Of a DNA stretch of 64,000 bases, positions 41,001 through 56,000 are shown in pieces. Made by a program: the position numbers and the translations under genes. Every line of letters starts with the position of its first letter. The stretch's first letter is position 1. The notes under the pieces were generated by a model that worked only from the letters and a program-made list of their open reading frames with translations, was not told the DNA's origin and made no database searches. Source of the stretch: Lytechinus variegatus (Eukaryota; Echinodermata; Echinoidea; Temnopleuroida; Toxopneustidae); NCBI RefSeq assembly GCF_018143015.1, contig NC_054748.1, positions 12,080,967 through 12,144,966 of the forward strand, written 5' to 3'.

Positions 41001-44000
41001 AATGTTTTATTTAGAAAACAATGCCTTATACTAGTTTTTAGCATTACTTGACTTGATGATAATTCAATTTATCAACGTTGATTCTAATTTATTAAGCCAG
41101 GTATCCCATTTTTCCCCTTTATACAGAAAACTGTGACTTACTAGAAATTCCTTTCTCAAATCATACAATAAATGATACGTTGGAGCATGATGCAAGTATC
41201 GTTGTAGCTTGTGAAATGGGCTACTCTACTGGTATGGGCATTGTAACAGAGCTCTTGTGTAATGATGGGACTCTTTCTCCATCTCCTCCTGTCTGTTATG
41301 GTAAGATCCTTTCAATCTTGAATAAATCTGCCAAATCAGAAGAACAAGATTTGTTTAGAAAATGTCAATCTGCAAACCACATTATTTTGCTTTGTAGGAT
41401 GTGCCATTTTGTCTGCATGAGTTCTAATTGTATTAAATGACATAAGAACCAAGCATTTGTTTGTTTTCGATATTTTACAGATTAATTACCAAAGGATGCT
41501 TGCTCTTTTTTGTATTTCATTTTTAGAAATCTTGTAGGATATGGCAATGCTTTAGTTAGAAAACCTTTCCTTATCCTAGTTTATTTAGCATTACTTGACT
41601 TGATTATAATTCAATTTCTTAACATTGATTGTAATCTATTAACCCAGGTATCCAATTTTTCCCCTTTATACAGAAAACTGTGACTTACTAGAAATTCCTT
41701 TCTCAAATCATACAATAAATGATACGTTGGAGCATGATGCAAGTATCGTTGTAGCTTGTGACATGGGCTACTCTACTGGTATGGGCATTGTAACAGAGCT
41801 CTTGTGTAATGATGGGACTCTTTCTCCATCTCCTCCTGTCTGTTATGGTAAGATCCTTTCTATCTTGAATAAAGTTGCCAAATCAACAGGAACAAGATTT
41901 GTTTGGAAAATATCACTCTGAAAGCTATTTTGCTTTGTGGAATATGTGCCAATATTTTATCATTGCTTCTGATTGTATTAACTGAAGATATGAGCAGTTG
42001 TTTGTTTTTTATTTTTTAAGGATTTATAATAAAAAGATGATTTTTAAGGTGTTTTTATTATTATAATTCTTGTAGGTTGTGGCAATGTTTTATTTAGAAA
42101 ACCACGCCTTATACCAGTTTTTTTAGCATTTTTTGACTTGATGATAATTCAATTTATCAACGTTGATTCTAATTTATTAAGCCAGGTATCCCATTTTTCC
42201 CCTTTATACAGAAAACTGTGACTTACTAGAAATTCCTTTCTCAAATCATACAATAAATGATACGCTGGAGCATGATGCAAGTATCATTGTAGCTTGCGAC
42301 ATGGGCTACTCTACTGGTATGGGCATTCTAACAGAACTCTTGTGTAATGATGGGACCCTTTCTCCATCTCCTCCTGTCTGTTATGGTAAGATCCTTTCAA
42401 TCTTGAATAAAGCTGCCAAATCAGAAGAACAAGATTTGTTTAGAAAATGTCAATCTGCAAACCACATGTATTTTGCTTTGTAGTATGTGCCATTTTGTCT
42501 GCATGAGTTCTGATTGTATTAAATGACATAAGAACCAAGCATTTGTTTGTTTTTGATATTTCAAAGATTAATTACCAAAGGATGCTTTCGCTTTTTTGGA
42601 TTTCATATTTAGAAATCTTGTAGGATATGGCAATGTTTTAGTTAGAAAACCATTCCTTATCCTAGTATATTTTACATTACTTGACTTGATTGTAATTCAA
42701 TTTCTTAACATTTATTGTAATCTATTAACCCAGGTATCCCATTTTTCCCCTTTATACAGAAAACTGTGACTTACTAGAAATTCCTTTCTCAAATCATACA
42801 ATAAATGATACGTTGGAGCATGATGCAAGTATCGTTGTAGCTTGTGACATGGGCTACTCTACTGGTATGGGCATTGTAACAGAGCTCTTGTGTAATGATG
42901 GGACTCTTTCTCCATCTCCTCCTGTCTGTTATGGTAAGATCCTTTCAATCTTGAATAAAGCTGCCAAATCAGAAGAACAAGATTTGTTTAGAAAATGTCA
43001 ATCTGCAAACCACATTATTTTGCTTTGTAGGATGTGCCATTTTGTCTGCATGAGTTCTAATTGTATTAAATGACATAAGAACCAAGCATTTGTTTGTTTT
43101 CGATATTTTACAGATTAATTACCAAAGGATGCTTGCTCTTTTTTGTATTTCATTTTTAGAAATCTTGTAGGATATGGCAATGCTTTAGTTAGAAAACCTT
43201 TCCTTATCCTAGTTTATTTAGTATTACTTGACTTAATTATAATTCAATTTCTTAACATTGATTGGAATCTATTAACCCAGGTATCCAATTTTTCCCCTTT
43301 ATACAGAAAACTGTGACTTACTAGAAATTCCTTTCTCAAATCATACAATAAATGATACGTTGGAGCATGATGCAAGTATCGTTGTAGCTTGTGACATGGG
43401 CTACTCTACTGGTATGGGCATTGTAACAGAGCTCTTGTGTAATGATGGGACTCTTTCTCCATCTCCTCCTGTCTGTTATGGTAAGATCCTTTCAATCTTG
43501 AATAAAGCTGCCAAATCAGAAGAACAAGATTTGTTTAGAAAATGTCAATCTCCAAACCACATGTATTTTGCTTTGTAGTATGTGCCATTTTGTCTGCATG
43601 AGTTCTGATTGTATTAAATGACATAAGAACCAAGCATTTGTTTGTTTTTGATATTTCAAAGATTAATTACCAAAGGATGCTTTCGCTTTTTTTGGATTTC
43701 ATATTTAGAAATCTTGTAGGATATGGCAATGTTTTAGTTAGAAGACCATTCCTTATCCTAGTATATTTTGCATTACTTGACTTGATTGTAATTCAATTTC
43801 TTAACATTGATTGTAATCTATTAACCCAGGTATCCCATTTTTCCCCTTTATACAGAAAACTGTGACTTACTAGAAATTCCTTTCTCAAATCATACAATAA
43901 ATGATACGTTGGAGCATGATGCAAGTATCGTTGTAGCTTGTGACATGGGCTACTCTACTGGTATGGGCATTCTAACAGAGCTCTTGTGTAATGATGGGAC

Positions 44001-47000
44001 TCTTTCTCCACCTCCTCCTGTCTGTTATGGTAAGATCCTTTCTATCTTGAATAAAGTTGCCAAATCAAAAGGAACAAGATTTGTTGGGAAAATATCACTC
44101 TGAAAGCTATTTTGCTTTGTGGAATATGTGCAAATATTTTATCATTGCTTCTGATTGTATTAACTGAAGATATGAGCAGTTGTTTGTTTTTTATTTTTTA
44201 AGGATTTATAATCAAAAGATGATTTTTAAGGTGTTTTTTATTATTATAATTCTTGTAGGTTGTGGCAATGTTTTATTTAGAAAACCACGCCTTATACTAG
44301 TTTTTTAGCATTTTTGACTTGATGATAATTTAATTTATCAACGTTGATTCTTATTTATTAAGCCAGGTATCCCATTTTTCCCCTTTATATAGAAAACTGT
44401 GACTTACTAGAAATTCCTTTCTCAAATCATACAATAAATGATACGCTGGAGCATGATGCAAGTATCATTGTAGCTTGCGACATGGGCTACTCTACTGGTA
44501 TGGGCATTCTAACAGAACTCTTGTGTAATGATGGGACCCTTTCTCCATCTCCTCCTGTCTGCTATGGTAAGATCCTTTCAATCTTGAATAAAGCTGCCAA
44601 ATCAGAAGAACAAGATTTGTTTAGAAAATGTCAATCTGCAAACCACATGTATTTTGCTTTGTAGGATGTGCCATTTTGTCTGCATGAGTTCTGATTGTAT
44701 TAAATGACATAAGAACCAAGCATTTGTTTGTTTTTTATATTTCAAAGATTAATTACCAAAGGATGCTTTTGCTTTTTTTGGATTTCCTATTTAGAAATCT
44801 TGTAGGATATATGGCAATGTTTTAGTTAGAAAACCATTCCTTATCCTTTACCCTTTTTACACAGGCTAAAATTTCCTTAACCCCGTACTATAGGTGGGGC
44901 TAAATTGCCATTTTGCCCCACCTCTAGTACGGGGTTAAGCTGAGCCCACTTTCTTTTTACACAGCATATTTGCAAAGTGGGCTAACCTGACCTTTAGTGC
45001 GGGATTATTTGGCCCTGCAAAAAAGCAGGGTTATCCCAGCAATTGCGGTGCTGAGAGCGATAGTACGGGTTAAGATCGCTAGTGTGAAACGAAAGTAGGC
45101 TAAGCTTAACCCCGTACTATAAGTGGGGCTAAAAGGCAATTTAGCCCCACCTATAGTACGGGGTTAAGGAAATTTTACCGTGTGTAAAAAGGATACGAGT
45201 GAAGTACTTGTAGTAAGAATGATCGACAAGAACCACTAGTCCGGGGTAAGCGAGTTTCGTGTGTGAAAAGCAAGCATTCCTTATCCGGGGTCAGCAATAA
45301 CAGTTTGGCATGTGTGAAAAGGAAAAAAATAGTACGGGGTTAGCGATAGTCCAGGGCTAAGAAAATCCTGTGTAAAAGGGGTACTAGTTTATTTAGCATT
45401 ACATGACTTGCGCCATTGTGGATTGCTGCCCTCTGTCGGGCAGTGTTGTATATGTTACACATGCGAATCGTTGTCATCGGCCCTTATCCGGCCAGCTCTG
45501 TGTAGAGGTACATTGTCATTAAAATATGAACCATAAAGATTATTGTGATTGACGCCTTTATCATTTAATGGTGTGGTGGCAGCGGTGGGATCAGCCCTGT
45601 CATTGTCTGTTTATGATGGCATTTGCTCAAAATAGCAGTCAGTCGGTCGGCCAAAAGTGGTCGTGATAGGTAATCTTTCCGCATTTGTCGGTCTTGGGTC
45701 GTACCACTCGCAGTAGCTGTAGTCCCATGTATAGCCTTAGCTATGGCTTTACCCATGAGAGGTTGCACCCTCAACCTCGCCCCCAGGCCCCAACCCGCGG
45801 CCGCCCTCACGTAGATTTCTTAAATCACTATAACTTACACATTAATACAAATCAAAAGAATGAAAGAGTGACTGAGAATGCGAATGAATGTAACAGTCTT
45901 GATTATGATGATTTTGATGATTATGCTGAGAGTGAGAAGTTGAATGATTGTAGAGATATTTCGGAGATAGAGTCTGAGTTTGATGATGAGCCCATATGGG
46001 ACAATCCTATTCCTAACAATCATCCTCCCTCAGTTAAGGTTTTACATACTACTAGTAACAACAGTAGGCCAAATGTAAGTCTAGGTCCTATAGGTCTAGT
46101 ACCAGTAGATCCATATAGTTGCCCTTTATGTTTAGCAGCTAAGCGCCCGAGTCACCACCACATCGGTGACTGTGAATACCTCCCTCAACATGAGAAAAAT
46201 ATCATTGCGCAAGCTCGCCAAGCAGCAAGTATACTAGGATACACTCGAAAACTCACAGTGAATGATTGTTATGAAAAGTATGAGTCTGACAAGAATATGT
46301 CAGATTGTGACAGTGATTTAGATTATGATAGTGATTTTGACAATTTGTCAACTATTGATTGTGACAAAGTTCCTGGTAGTGCTCCAACCACAGATCCAGA
46401 CATTTCTGGAATCAGTCATCAGTCACGTGTTTATTGTGACAGTCCTCTTAGTTGCCTTGTTGACTCGTCGAAGTCAGACGAGTCGCCTCTAGTTCTTGAA
46501 GTTGCTCTCGGCGGTACTAATGACAATGCTGATTCATCAAAGTCCGATGGATTACATCAAGGATACCATTCGTTGCCACATTGTCCAGTGGCTGACTCGT
46601 CTATGTTGCCTAAGCAGGCCAAGATACTTCCATTTATTGACCTGTATCATGGTCAGCAGTGTGTCCGGGTCACCTTAGTCAGTGGGTCATCACAGAATTT
46701 CATAGGTTACTCAACTGCTCTGAGTCTTGGTGCTGATATCTTTGACACGTCCTCAGGTATGTGTCATGCCGATAGTTCAAGCCTGCCTTATGTAATTGTT
46801 GGAGAGACGCAGCTCGTACTTACAAGGGATGATAATGAATTCATCTTTGAAGGCTTAGTCGTCGAGGCTGATACCGAATTAGCCCGAGCTGGTATCCCTT
46901 TCTTAGAGGTGAATGATATCTCTGTTCGTCCTTCTCGGTGTTCGGTCACGATTGCTAATGGGTCCTCTTACACCTATGGCCCAGCGCCGGCCCCTGCGCG

Positions 47001-50000
47001 TTTAGATACACCGCTCTCAGTTGTCGTCTCGTCAGTCGTTCCTCCCATTGGCGAACATAGCATTACATCTCAGGTACCTCACACTGATCCTGCAGCCAAT
47101 GTGGAGACAAATTCCTCCAGCTTCAACGTCAATGAAAAAGCTTGCATACACGTCAAGCCAATACTTACCAATAATCGAGTCACTGTGGATGCCCGTCAGG
47201 ATGCTGTTTGTTCTAAGATACCCCAAACGTACATCCCTGATGGTTCCTCCACTGCTCTTGAAGTCAATCCTGATAGCGAGATCACCAAAGTCCAACCGGA
47301 ACCTCAATCCGGTGGTCAGTCCTCCCAAGTACCATCATCAAATGCCGACCAGTGCCACCTTGGTGATTCTCTGGCAGATGCGTCCCCTACTCATAAGCCT
47401 GTGGATTGCTTGGTCACCAACTTCAATGGCGAACCAAACCATCGCTGTTCCTTGAAGGTTGAGTACCCTCCTGGACGCCCCCCTGATAGGACTCCTTGTA
47501 CTACCCTTGGACTGTTTGCCTCCATCCCTGCCCATGTGCACTCCAGGATGGTCTCTATCTCACCCATGGTGTCTGACGTAAGAAGGTTTGCCATGCCCCT
47601 TCCATTGATCGCTCGTACTCGGCCAGGTCTCCCTTTCAGCTTGAGATTGGGACCCCCTCATGGACGCCCCCCGGACTACATTTATAACCGCTACCCATGA
47701 TTGATTCTCTGGACTTTTTGGACCATGTTATTCACATGTACCATGATGGATGAACTATTGACTCTAAGCCTTTACCTCGGATTTGGTTGCTTCTGTTTTG
47801 CAAATACTGGACAGCTTAATTGGTTTTTCATAAATTTTGATGTCATCATGGACACTTGTTTTTTGATCGAAATTTGATCTCATTGATATTATTGTATACT
47901 TGATGGCCTTATGTATTTTTAAAATGTTTTTATACTTTTGTTTGTATGGACTACTTGTTTTGGGCTTAGAATGACCCAGCTAATTAAACATTGTGAGAGC
48001 CAGCTCGCTATGAATATGGTTTTTTTATTCATGTATTGTTGTTTATTTAGTATTTTGTGTAGTGATGTTCTACTTAAACTGGTTTGATGGCTGCTTGTAG
48101 TTATGAGACATGTGTATGATTTTATATGTAGTGTGATTTTTAACAGATGCTTGCTATGCATGGGCATGGGTGTGTTTTCATAAATGCCTGTTTTCCCTTT
48201 GTTTTTGCTGGAATTAATTTGGGTGTATAAGATTGTTTCATTTATTTGAACTTTATATAGCATGAAAATGACATTGTTGTTTGATACATGTATTTTGCAT
48301 TGATAAGCCTTTATTGTTGTACCCCCCCCCCCCCCCCGTTAATGCCCTTGATTTTGTTTGGTATGGTTAGGATTGCTATGTTTTGCGGCTATATGACGCT
48401 AGCTATTCATGCATTGTTTATTGTGAATTGCTTGGACTGTAGTTTTAAATATTTTCCTTTTGGCTGATGGTTTATTGAGAGTGGTTATTTTGTATATTAC
48501 CCTATCAGTTAATACCTATTTCTATGTCATTTATTAGCTGTCCAATTTAGACTTTTGTCTTATTTTTTATCTGTGTATTTGTTTTTTTTTAACATTGCAG
48601 GTAGGAAATTATGTACAAATGTGTGTATGTTTGATGATTTTTACTTATTTATCTGTTTATCATGTTTATATACATGTCAAAAGTTGCAGTACATTCATGA
48701 TTTTATAGTGATTTTATTTGACTTATATATATGTTACAGCATTTGGTAAGTTTTGGACTTATTACTGTAATTACGTGTAGAGATTAATAGGAAGCAGTTT
48801 GCATGCCCCTTGTACAGTTTTTATTTCAAGGATTTGTATAAAGGAAATGCTTATTTTTTTTTATTTTAGTTCATGGTATCGAGACTCTTATATTTTGCCT
48901 TGTGCGTTTTACCAACAACTTAGGCTGATTTATATGGGTAATGCTTTGCATTGGTGGAAATTGATTTTTATTATCAGTTGCTGTATTTATATAGCTTGTT
49001 TATTGTTAAAAGAAGTAGGCTTTTATTCAGTTCCCTATTACATGTATGTTAAAAAGAAAGAAAAAAGGTTGCCATGGTAAGCTGTTATCTGTCTATGACA
49101 TGTTGTGTATTTTGATGGGATAATAGGGGGATAATAGGTGGAGAAAGTAATTATGGTGCTATTTCAATTTAGTTGTATGTTGTTTATGTTGGTGAACTGG
49201 TATTTTCTGTGTAGTTGATGATAGTTACAGGTAATTTGTATTAGTGATAAGACAATGATTATTTATAGTAATGCATGTACTTTGAATTATTAATAAGACT
49301 ATTATTATTCATGTAGGTGAACTGGTATGTACACTATAGTTGGTATTAGTGTTACAGGCACTTTGAGTAATTGATAAGACAATGATTATTAGCAGAGTCA
49401 AAATGTTTACTGTTGAGCATGTCTCCATTTGAATTTAGTAGATTTTATGTGAAGGCCAGTTTGCATCACTGTTACTGTTATTGTTTAAATAGTTGTATTG
49501 CTTTATATTTCAACAGTTGAGTTGTGTTTTTCATAGCTTAGATGTGATGATATGGTTTAAATTTGATTTTACACTTAACAAGCTATTTGGATGTCAGATG
49601 GGTAATTGCAGTAATTTAGAAAGTTAATAGAAGAGAAAGTTAAAGAAGTTAGAGGGAAAGAAAAAGTGGTCACGCCATTGTGGATTGCTGCCCTCTGTCG
49701 GGCAGTGTTGTATATGTTACACATGCGAATCGTTGTCATCGGCCCTTATCCGGCCAGCTCTGTGTAGAGGTACATTGTCATTAAAATATGAACCATAAAG
49801 ATTATTGTGATTGACGCCTTTATCATTTAATGGTGTTGATTATAATTCAATTTCTTAACATCGATTATAATCTATTAACCCAGGTATCCCATTTTTCCCC
49901 TTTATGCAGAAAACTGTGACTTACTAGAAATTCCTTTCTCAAATCATACAATAAATGATACGTTGGAGCATGATGCAAGTATCATTGTAGCTTGTGACAT

Positions 50001-53000
50001 GGGCTACTCTACTGGTATGGGCATTGTAACAGAGCTCTTGTGTAATGATGGGACTCTTTCGCCTCCTCCTCCTGTCTGTTATGGTAAGATCCTTTCTATC
50101 TTGAATAAAGTTGCCAAATCAAAAGGAACAAGACTTGTTTGGAAAATGTCAATCTGAAAGCTATTTTGCCTTGTGGAATATGTGCCAATATTTTATCATT
50201 ACTTCTGATTGTATAACTGAAGATATGAGCAGTTGTTTGTTTTTTATTTTTTAAGGATTTATAATCAAAAGATGATTTTTAAGGTGTTTTTATTATTATA
50301 ATTCTTGTAGGTTGTGGCAATGTTTTATTTAGAAAACCACGCCTTATACCAGTTTTTTAGCATTTTTTGACTTGATGATAATTCAATTTATCAACGTTGA
50401 TTCTAATTTATTAAGCCAGGTATCCCATTTTTCCCCTTTATACAGAAAACTGTGACTTACTAGAAATTCCTTTCTCAAATCATACAATAAATGATACGCT
50501 GGAGCATGATGCAAGTATCATTGTAGCTTGCGACATGGGCTACTCTACTGGTATGGGCATTCTAACAGAGCTCTTGTGTAATGATGGGACTCTTTCGCCT
50601 CCTCCTCCTGTCTGTTATGGTAAGATCCTTTCTATCTTGAATAAAGTTGCCAAATCAGAAGAACAAGATTTGTTCAGAAAATGTCAATCTCCAAACCACA
50701 TGTATTTTGCTTTGTAGTATGTGCCATTTTGTCTGCATGAGTTCTGATTGTATTAAATGACATAAGAACCAAGCATTTGTTTGTTTTTGATATTTTAAAG
50801 ACTAATTACCAAAGGATGCTTTCGCTTTTTTTGGATTTCATATTTAGAAATCTTGTAGGATATGGCAATGTTTTAGTTAGAAAACCATTCCTTATCCTAG
50901 TATATTTTACATTACTTGACTTGATTGTAATTCAATTTCTTAACATTGATTGTAATCTATTAACCCAGGTATCCCATTTTTCCCCTTTATACAGAAAACT
51001 GTGACTTACTAGAAATTCCTTTCTCAAATCATACAATAAATGATACGTTGGAGCATGATGCAAGTATCGTTGTAGCTTGTGACATGGGCTACTCTACTGG
51101 TATGGGCATTGTAACAGAGCTCTTGTGTAATGATGGGACTCTTTCGCCTCCTCCTCCTGTCTGTTATGGTAAGATCCTTTCTATCTTGAATAAAGTTGCC
51201 AAATCAAAAGGAACAAGATTTGTTTGGAAAATATCACTCTGAAAGCTATTTTGCTTTGTGGAATATGTGCCAATATTTTATCATTGCTTCTGATTGTATT
51301 AACTGAAGATATGAGCAGTTGTTTGTTTTTTATTTTTTAAGGATTTATAATCAAAATGTGATTTTTAAGGAGTTTTTTATTATTATGATTCTTGTAGGTT
51401 GTGGCAATGTTTTATTTAGAAAACCATGCCTTATACTAGTTTTTTAGCATTTTTGACTTGATGATAATTCAATTTATCAACGTTGATTCTAATTTATTAA
51501 GCCAGGTATCCCATTTTTCCCCTTTATACAGAAAACTGTGACTTACTAGAAATTCCTTTCTCAAATCATACAATAAATGATACGCTGGAGCATGATGCAA
51601 GTATCATTGTAGCTTGCGACATGGGCTACTCTACTGGTATGGGCATTGTAACAGAGCTCTTGTGTAATGATGGGACTCTTTCTCCATCTCCTCCTGTCTG
51701 TTATGGTAAGATCCTTTCAATCTTGAATAAAGCTGCCAAATCAGAAGAACAAGATTTGTTTAGAAAATGTCAATCTGCAAACCACATGTATTTTGCTTTG
51801 TAGTATGTGCCATTTTGTCTGCATGAGTTCTGATTGTATTAAATGACATAAGAACCAAGCATTTGTTTGTTTTTGATATTTTAAAGACTAATTACCAAAG
51901 GATGCTTTCGCTTTTTTTGGATTTCATATTTAGAAATCTTGTAGGATATGGCAATGTTTTAGTTAGAAAACCATTCCTTATCCTAGTATATTTTGCATTA
52001 CTTGACTTGATTATAATTCAGTTTCTTAACATTGATTGTAATCTATTAACCCAGGTATCCCATTTTTCCCCTTTATACAGAAAACTGTGACTTACTAGAA
52101 ATTCCTTTCTCAAATCATACAATAAATGATACGTTGGAGCATGATGCAAGTATCGTTGTAGCTTGTGACATGGGCTACTCTACTGGTATGGGCATTCTAA
52201 CAGAGCTCTTGTGTAATGATGGGACTCTTTCGCCTCCTCCTCCTGTCTGTTATGGTAAGATCCTTTCTATCTTGAATAAAGTTGCCAAATCAAAAGGAAC
52301 AAGATTTGTTTGGAAAATATCACTCTGAAAGCTATTTTGCTTTGTGGAATATGTGCAAATATTTTATCATTGCTTCTGATTGTATTAACTGAAGATATGA
52401 GCAGTTGTTTGTTTTTTATTTTTTAAGGATTTATAATAAAAAAATGATTTTTAAGGTGTTTTTTATTATTATAATTCTTGTAGGATGTGGCAATGTTTTA
52501 TTTAGAAAACCACGCCTTATACTAGTTTTATAGCATTTTTTGACTTGATGATAATTCAATTTATCAACGTTGATTGTAATTTATTAAGCCAGGTATCCCA
52601 TTTTCCCCTTTATACAGAAAACTGTGACTTACTAGAAATTCCTTTCTCAAATCATACAATAAATGATACGTTGGAGCATGATGCAAGTATCGTTGTAGCT
52701 TGCGACATGGGCTACTCTACTGGTATGGGCATTCTAACAGAACTCTTGTGTAACGATGGGACCCTTTCTCCATCTCCTCCTGTCTGTTATGGTAAGATCC
52801 TTTCAATCTTGAATAAAGCTGCCAAATCAGAAGAACAAGATTTGTTTAGAAAATGTCAATCTGCAAACCACATTATTTTGCTTTGTAGGATGTGCCATTT
52901 TGTCTGCATGAGTTCTGATTGTATTAAATGACATAAGAACCAAGCATTTGTTTGTTTTTGATCTTTCAAAGATTAATTACCAAAGGATGCTTTTGCTTTT

Positions 53001-56000
53001 TTTGGATTTCATATTTAGAAATATTGTAGGATATGGCAATGTTTTAGTTAGAAAACCATTCCTTATCCTAGTATATTTTGCATTACTTGACTTGATGATA
53101 ATTCATTTTATCAATGTTGATTCTAATTTATTAAGCCAGGTATCCCATTTTCCCCTTTATACAGAAAACTGTGACTTACTAGAAATTCCTTTCTCAAATC
53201 ATACAATAAATGATACGTTGGAGCATGATGCAAGTATCGTTGTAGCTTGTGACATGGGCTACTCTACTGGTATGGGCATTCTAACAGAACTCTTGTGTAA
53301 TGATGGGACTCTTTCTCCATCTCCTCCTGTCTGTTATGGTAAGATCCTTTCAATTTTGAATAAAGCTGCCAAATAAAAAGGAACAAGATTTGTTTGGAAA
53401 ATATCACTCTGAAAGCTATTTTGCTTTGTGGAATATGTGCCAATATTTTATCATTGCTTCTGATTGTATTAACTGAAGATATGAGCAGTTGTTTGTTTTT
53501 TATTTTTTAAGGATTTATAATCAAAAGATGATTTTTAAGGTGTTTTTTATTATTATAATTCTTGTAGGTTGTGGCAATGTTTTATTTAGAAAACCACGCC
53601 TTATACCAGTTTTTTAGCATTTTTTGACTTGATGATAATTCAATTTATCAACGTTGATTCTAATTTATTAAGCCAGGTATCCCATTTTTCCCCTTTATAC
53701 AGAAAACTGTGACTTACTAGAAATTCCTTTCTCAAATCATACAATAAATGATACGCTGGAGCATGATGCAAGTATCATTGTAGCTTGCGACATGGGCTAC
53801 TCTACTGGTATGGGCATTCTAACAGAACTCTTGTGTAATGATGGGACCCTTTCTCCATCTCCTCCTGTCTGTTATGGTAAGATCCTTTCAATCTTGAATA
53901 AAGCTGCCAAATCAGAAGAACAAGATTTGTTTAGAAAATGTCAATCTGCAAACCACATGTATTTTGCTTTGTAGGATGTGCCATTTTGTCTGCATGAGTT
54001 CTGATTGTATTAAATGACATAAGAACCAAGCATTTGTTTGTTTTTTATATTTCAAAGATTAATTACCAAAGGATGCTTTCGCTTTTTTTGGATTTCCTAT
54101 TTAGAAATCCTGTAGGATATATGGCAATGTTTTAGTTAGAAAACCATTCCTTATCCTTTACCCTTTTTACACAGGCTAAAATTTCCTTAACCCCGTACTA
54201 TAGGTGGGGCTAAATTGCCATTTTGCCCCACCTCTAGTACGGGGTTAAGCTGAGCCCACTTTCTTTTTACACAGCATATTTGCAAAGTGGGCTAACCTGA
54301 CCTTTAGTGCGGGATTATTTGGCCCTGCAAAAAAGCAGGGTTATCCCAGCAATTGCGGTGCTGAGAGCGATAGTACGGGTTAAGATCGCTAGTGTGAAAC
54401 GAAAGTAGGCTAAGCTTAACCCCGTACTATAGGTGGGGCTAAAAGGCAATTTAGCCCCACCTATAGTACGGGGTTAAGGAAATTTTACCGTGTGTAAAAA
54501 GGATACGAGTGAAGTACTTGTAGTAAGAATGATCGACAAGAACCACTAGTCCGGGGTAAGCGAGTTTCGTGTGTGAAAAGCAAGCATTCCTTATCCGGGG
54601 TCAGCAATAACAGTTTGGCATGTGTGAAAAGGAAAAAAATAGTACGGGGTTAGCGATAGTCCAGGGCTAAGAAAATCCTGTGTAAAAGGGGTACTAGTTT
54701 ATTTAGCATTACTTGACTTGATTATAATTCAATTTCTTAACATCGATTATAATCTATTAACCCAGGTATCCCATTTTTCCCCTTTATACAGAAAACTGTG
54801 ACTTACTAGAAATTCCTTTCTCAAATCATACAATAAATGATACGTTGGAGCATGATGCAAGTATCGTTGTAGCTTGTGACATGGGCTACTCTACTGGTAT
54901 GGGCATTCTAACAGAGCTCTTGTGTAATGATGGGACTCTTTCTCCACCTCCTCCTGTCTGTTATGGTAAGATCCTTTCTATCTTGAATAAAGTTGCCAAA
55001 TCAAAAGGAACAAGATTTGTTGGGAAAATATCACTCTGAAAGCTATTTTGCTTTGTGGAATATGTGCAAATATTTTATCATTGCTTCTGATTGTATTAAC
55101 TGAAGATATGAGCAGTTGTTTGTTTTTTATTTTTTAAGGATTTATAATCAAAAGATGATTTTTAAGGTGTTTTTTATTATTATAATTCTTGTAGGTTGTG
55201 GCAATGTTTTATTTAGAAAACCACGCCTTATACCAGTTTTTTAGCATTTTTTGACTTGATGATAATTCAATTTATCAACGTTGATTCTAATTTATTAAGC
55301 CAGGTATCCCATTTTCCCCTTTATATAGAAAACTGTGACTTACTAGAAATTCCTTTCTCAAATCATACAATAAATGATACGCTGGAGCATGATGCAAGTA
55401 TCATTGTAGCTTGCGACATGGGCTACTCTACTGGTATGGGCATTCTAACAGAACTCTTGTGTAATGATGGGACCCTTTCTCCATCTCCTCCTGTCTGTTA
55501 TGGTAAGATCCTTTCAATCTTGAATAAAGCTGCCAAATCAGAAGAACAAGATTTGTTTAGAAAATGTCAATCTGCAAACCACATTATTTTGCTTTGTAGG
55601 ATGTGCCATTTTGTCTGCATGAGTTCTGATTGTATTAAATGACATAAGAACCAAGCATTTGTTTGTTTTTGATCTTTCAAAGATTAATTACCAAAGGATG
55701 CTTTTGCTTTTTTTGGATTTCATATTTAGAAATATTGTAGGATATGGCAATGTTTTAGTTAGAAAACCATTCCTTATCCTAGTATATTTTGCATTACTTG
55801 ACTTGATGATAATTCAATTTATCAATGTTGATTCTAATTTATTAAGCCAGGTATCCCATTTTTCCCCTTTATACAGAAAACTGTGACTTACTAGAAATTC
55901 CTTTCTCAAATCATACAATAAATGATACGTTGGAGCATGATGCAAGTATCGTTGTAGCTTGTGACATGGGCTACTCTACTGGTATGGGCATTCTAACAGA

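Larger units (their letters stand above)
45411..49835 (+). mobile_element. LTR element 1 (short-LTR, non-autonomous, looks whole)
   Basis: This is a 4.4-kb element with two apparently identical 163-bp LTRs. A primer-binding site starting TGG abuts the left LTR, and a purine-rich tract (about 49624-49670) precedes the right LTR. It carries one long open frame (45685-47700) and then about 2 kb of T-rich non-coding sequence with a 16-base C run at 48322-48337. No reverse transcriptase or integrase region is recognisable, so it probably moves with help from a relative. No breaks are evident in the long frame. Identical LTRs mean a very recent insertion. The target duplication is TTG (3 bp), defined against the empty site in unit 58's intron. 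The gag/protease pattern suggests Gypsy-like (Metaviridae) kinship. Confidence 0.85.

Noticed and set aside
47021-47455. 144-codon frame inside LTR element 1 on the same strand
   Set aside because: It overlaps the longer, better supported frame in another phase and shows no motif of its own.
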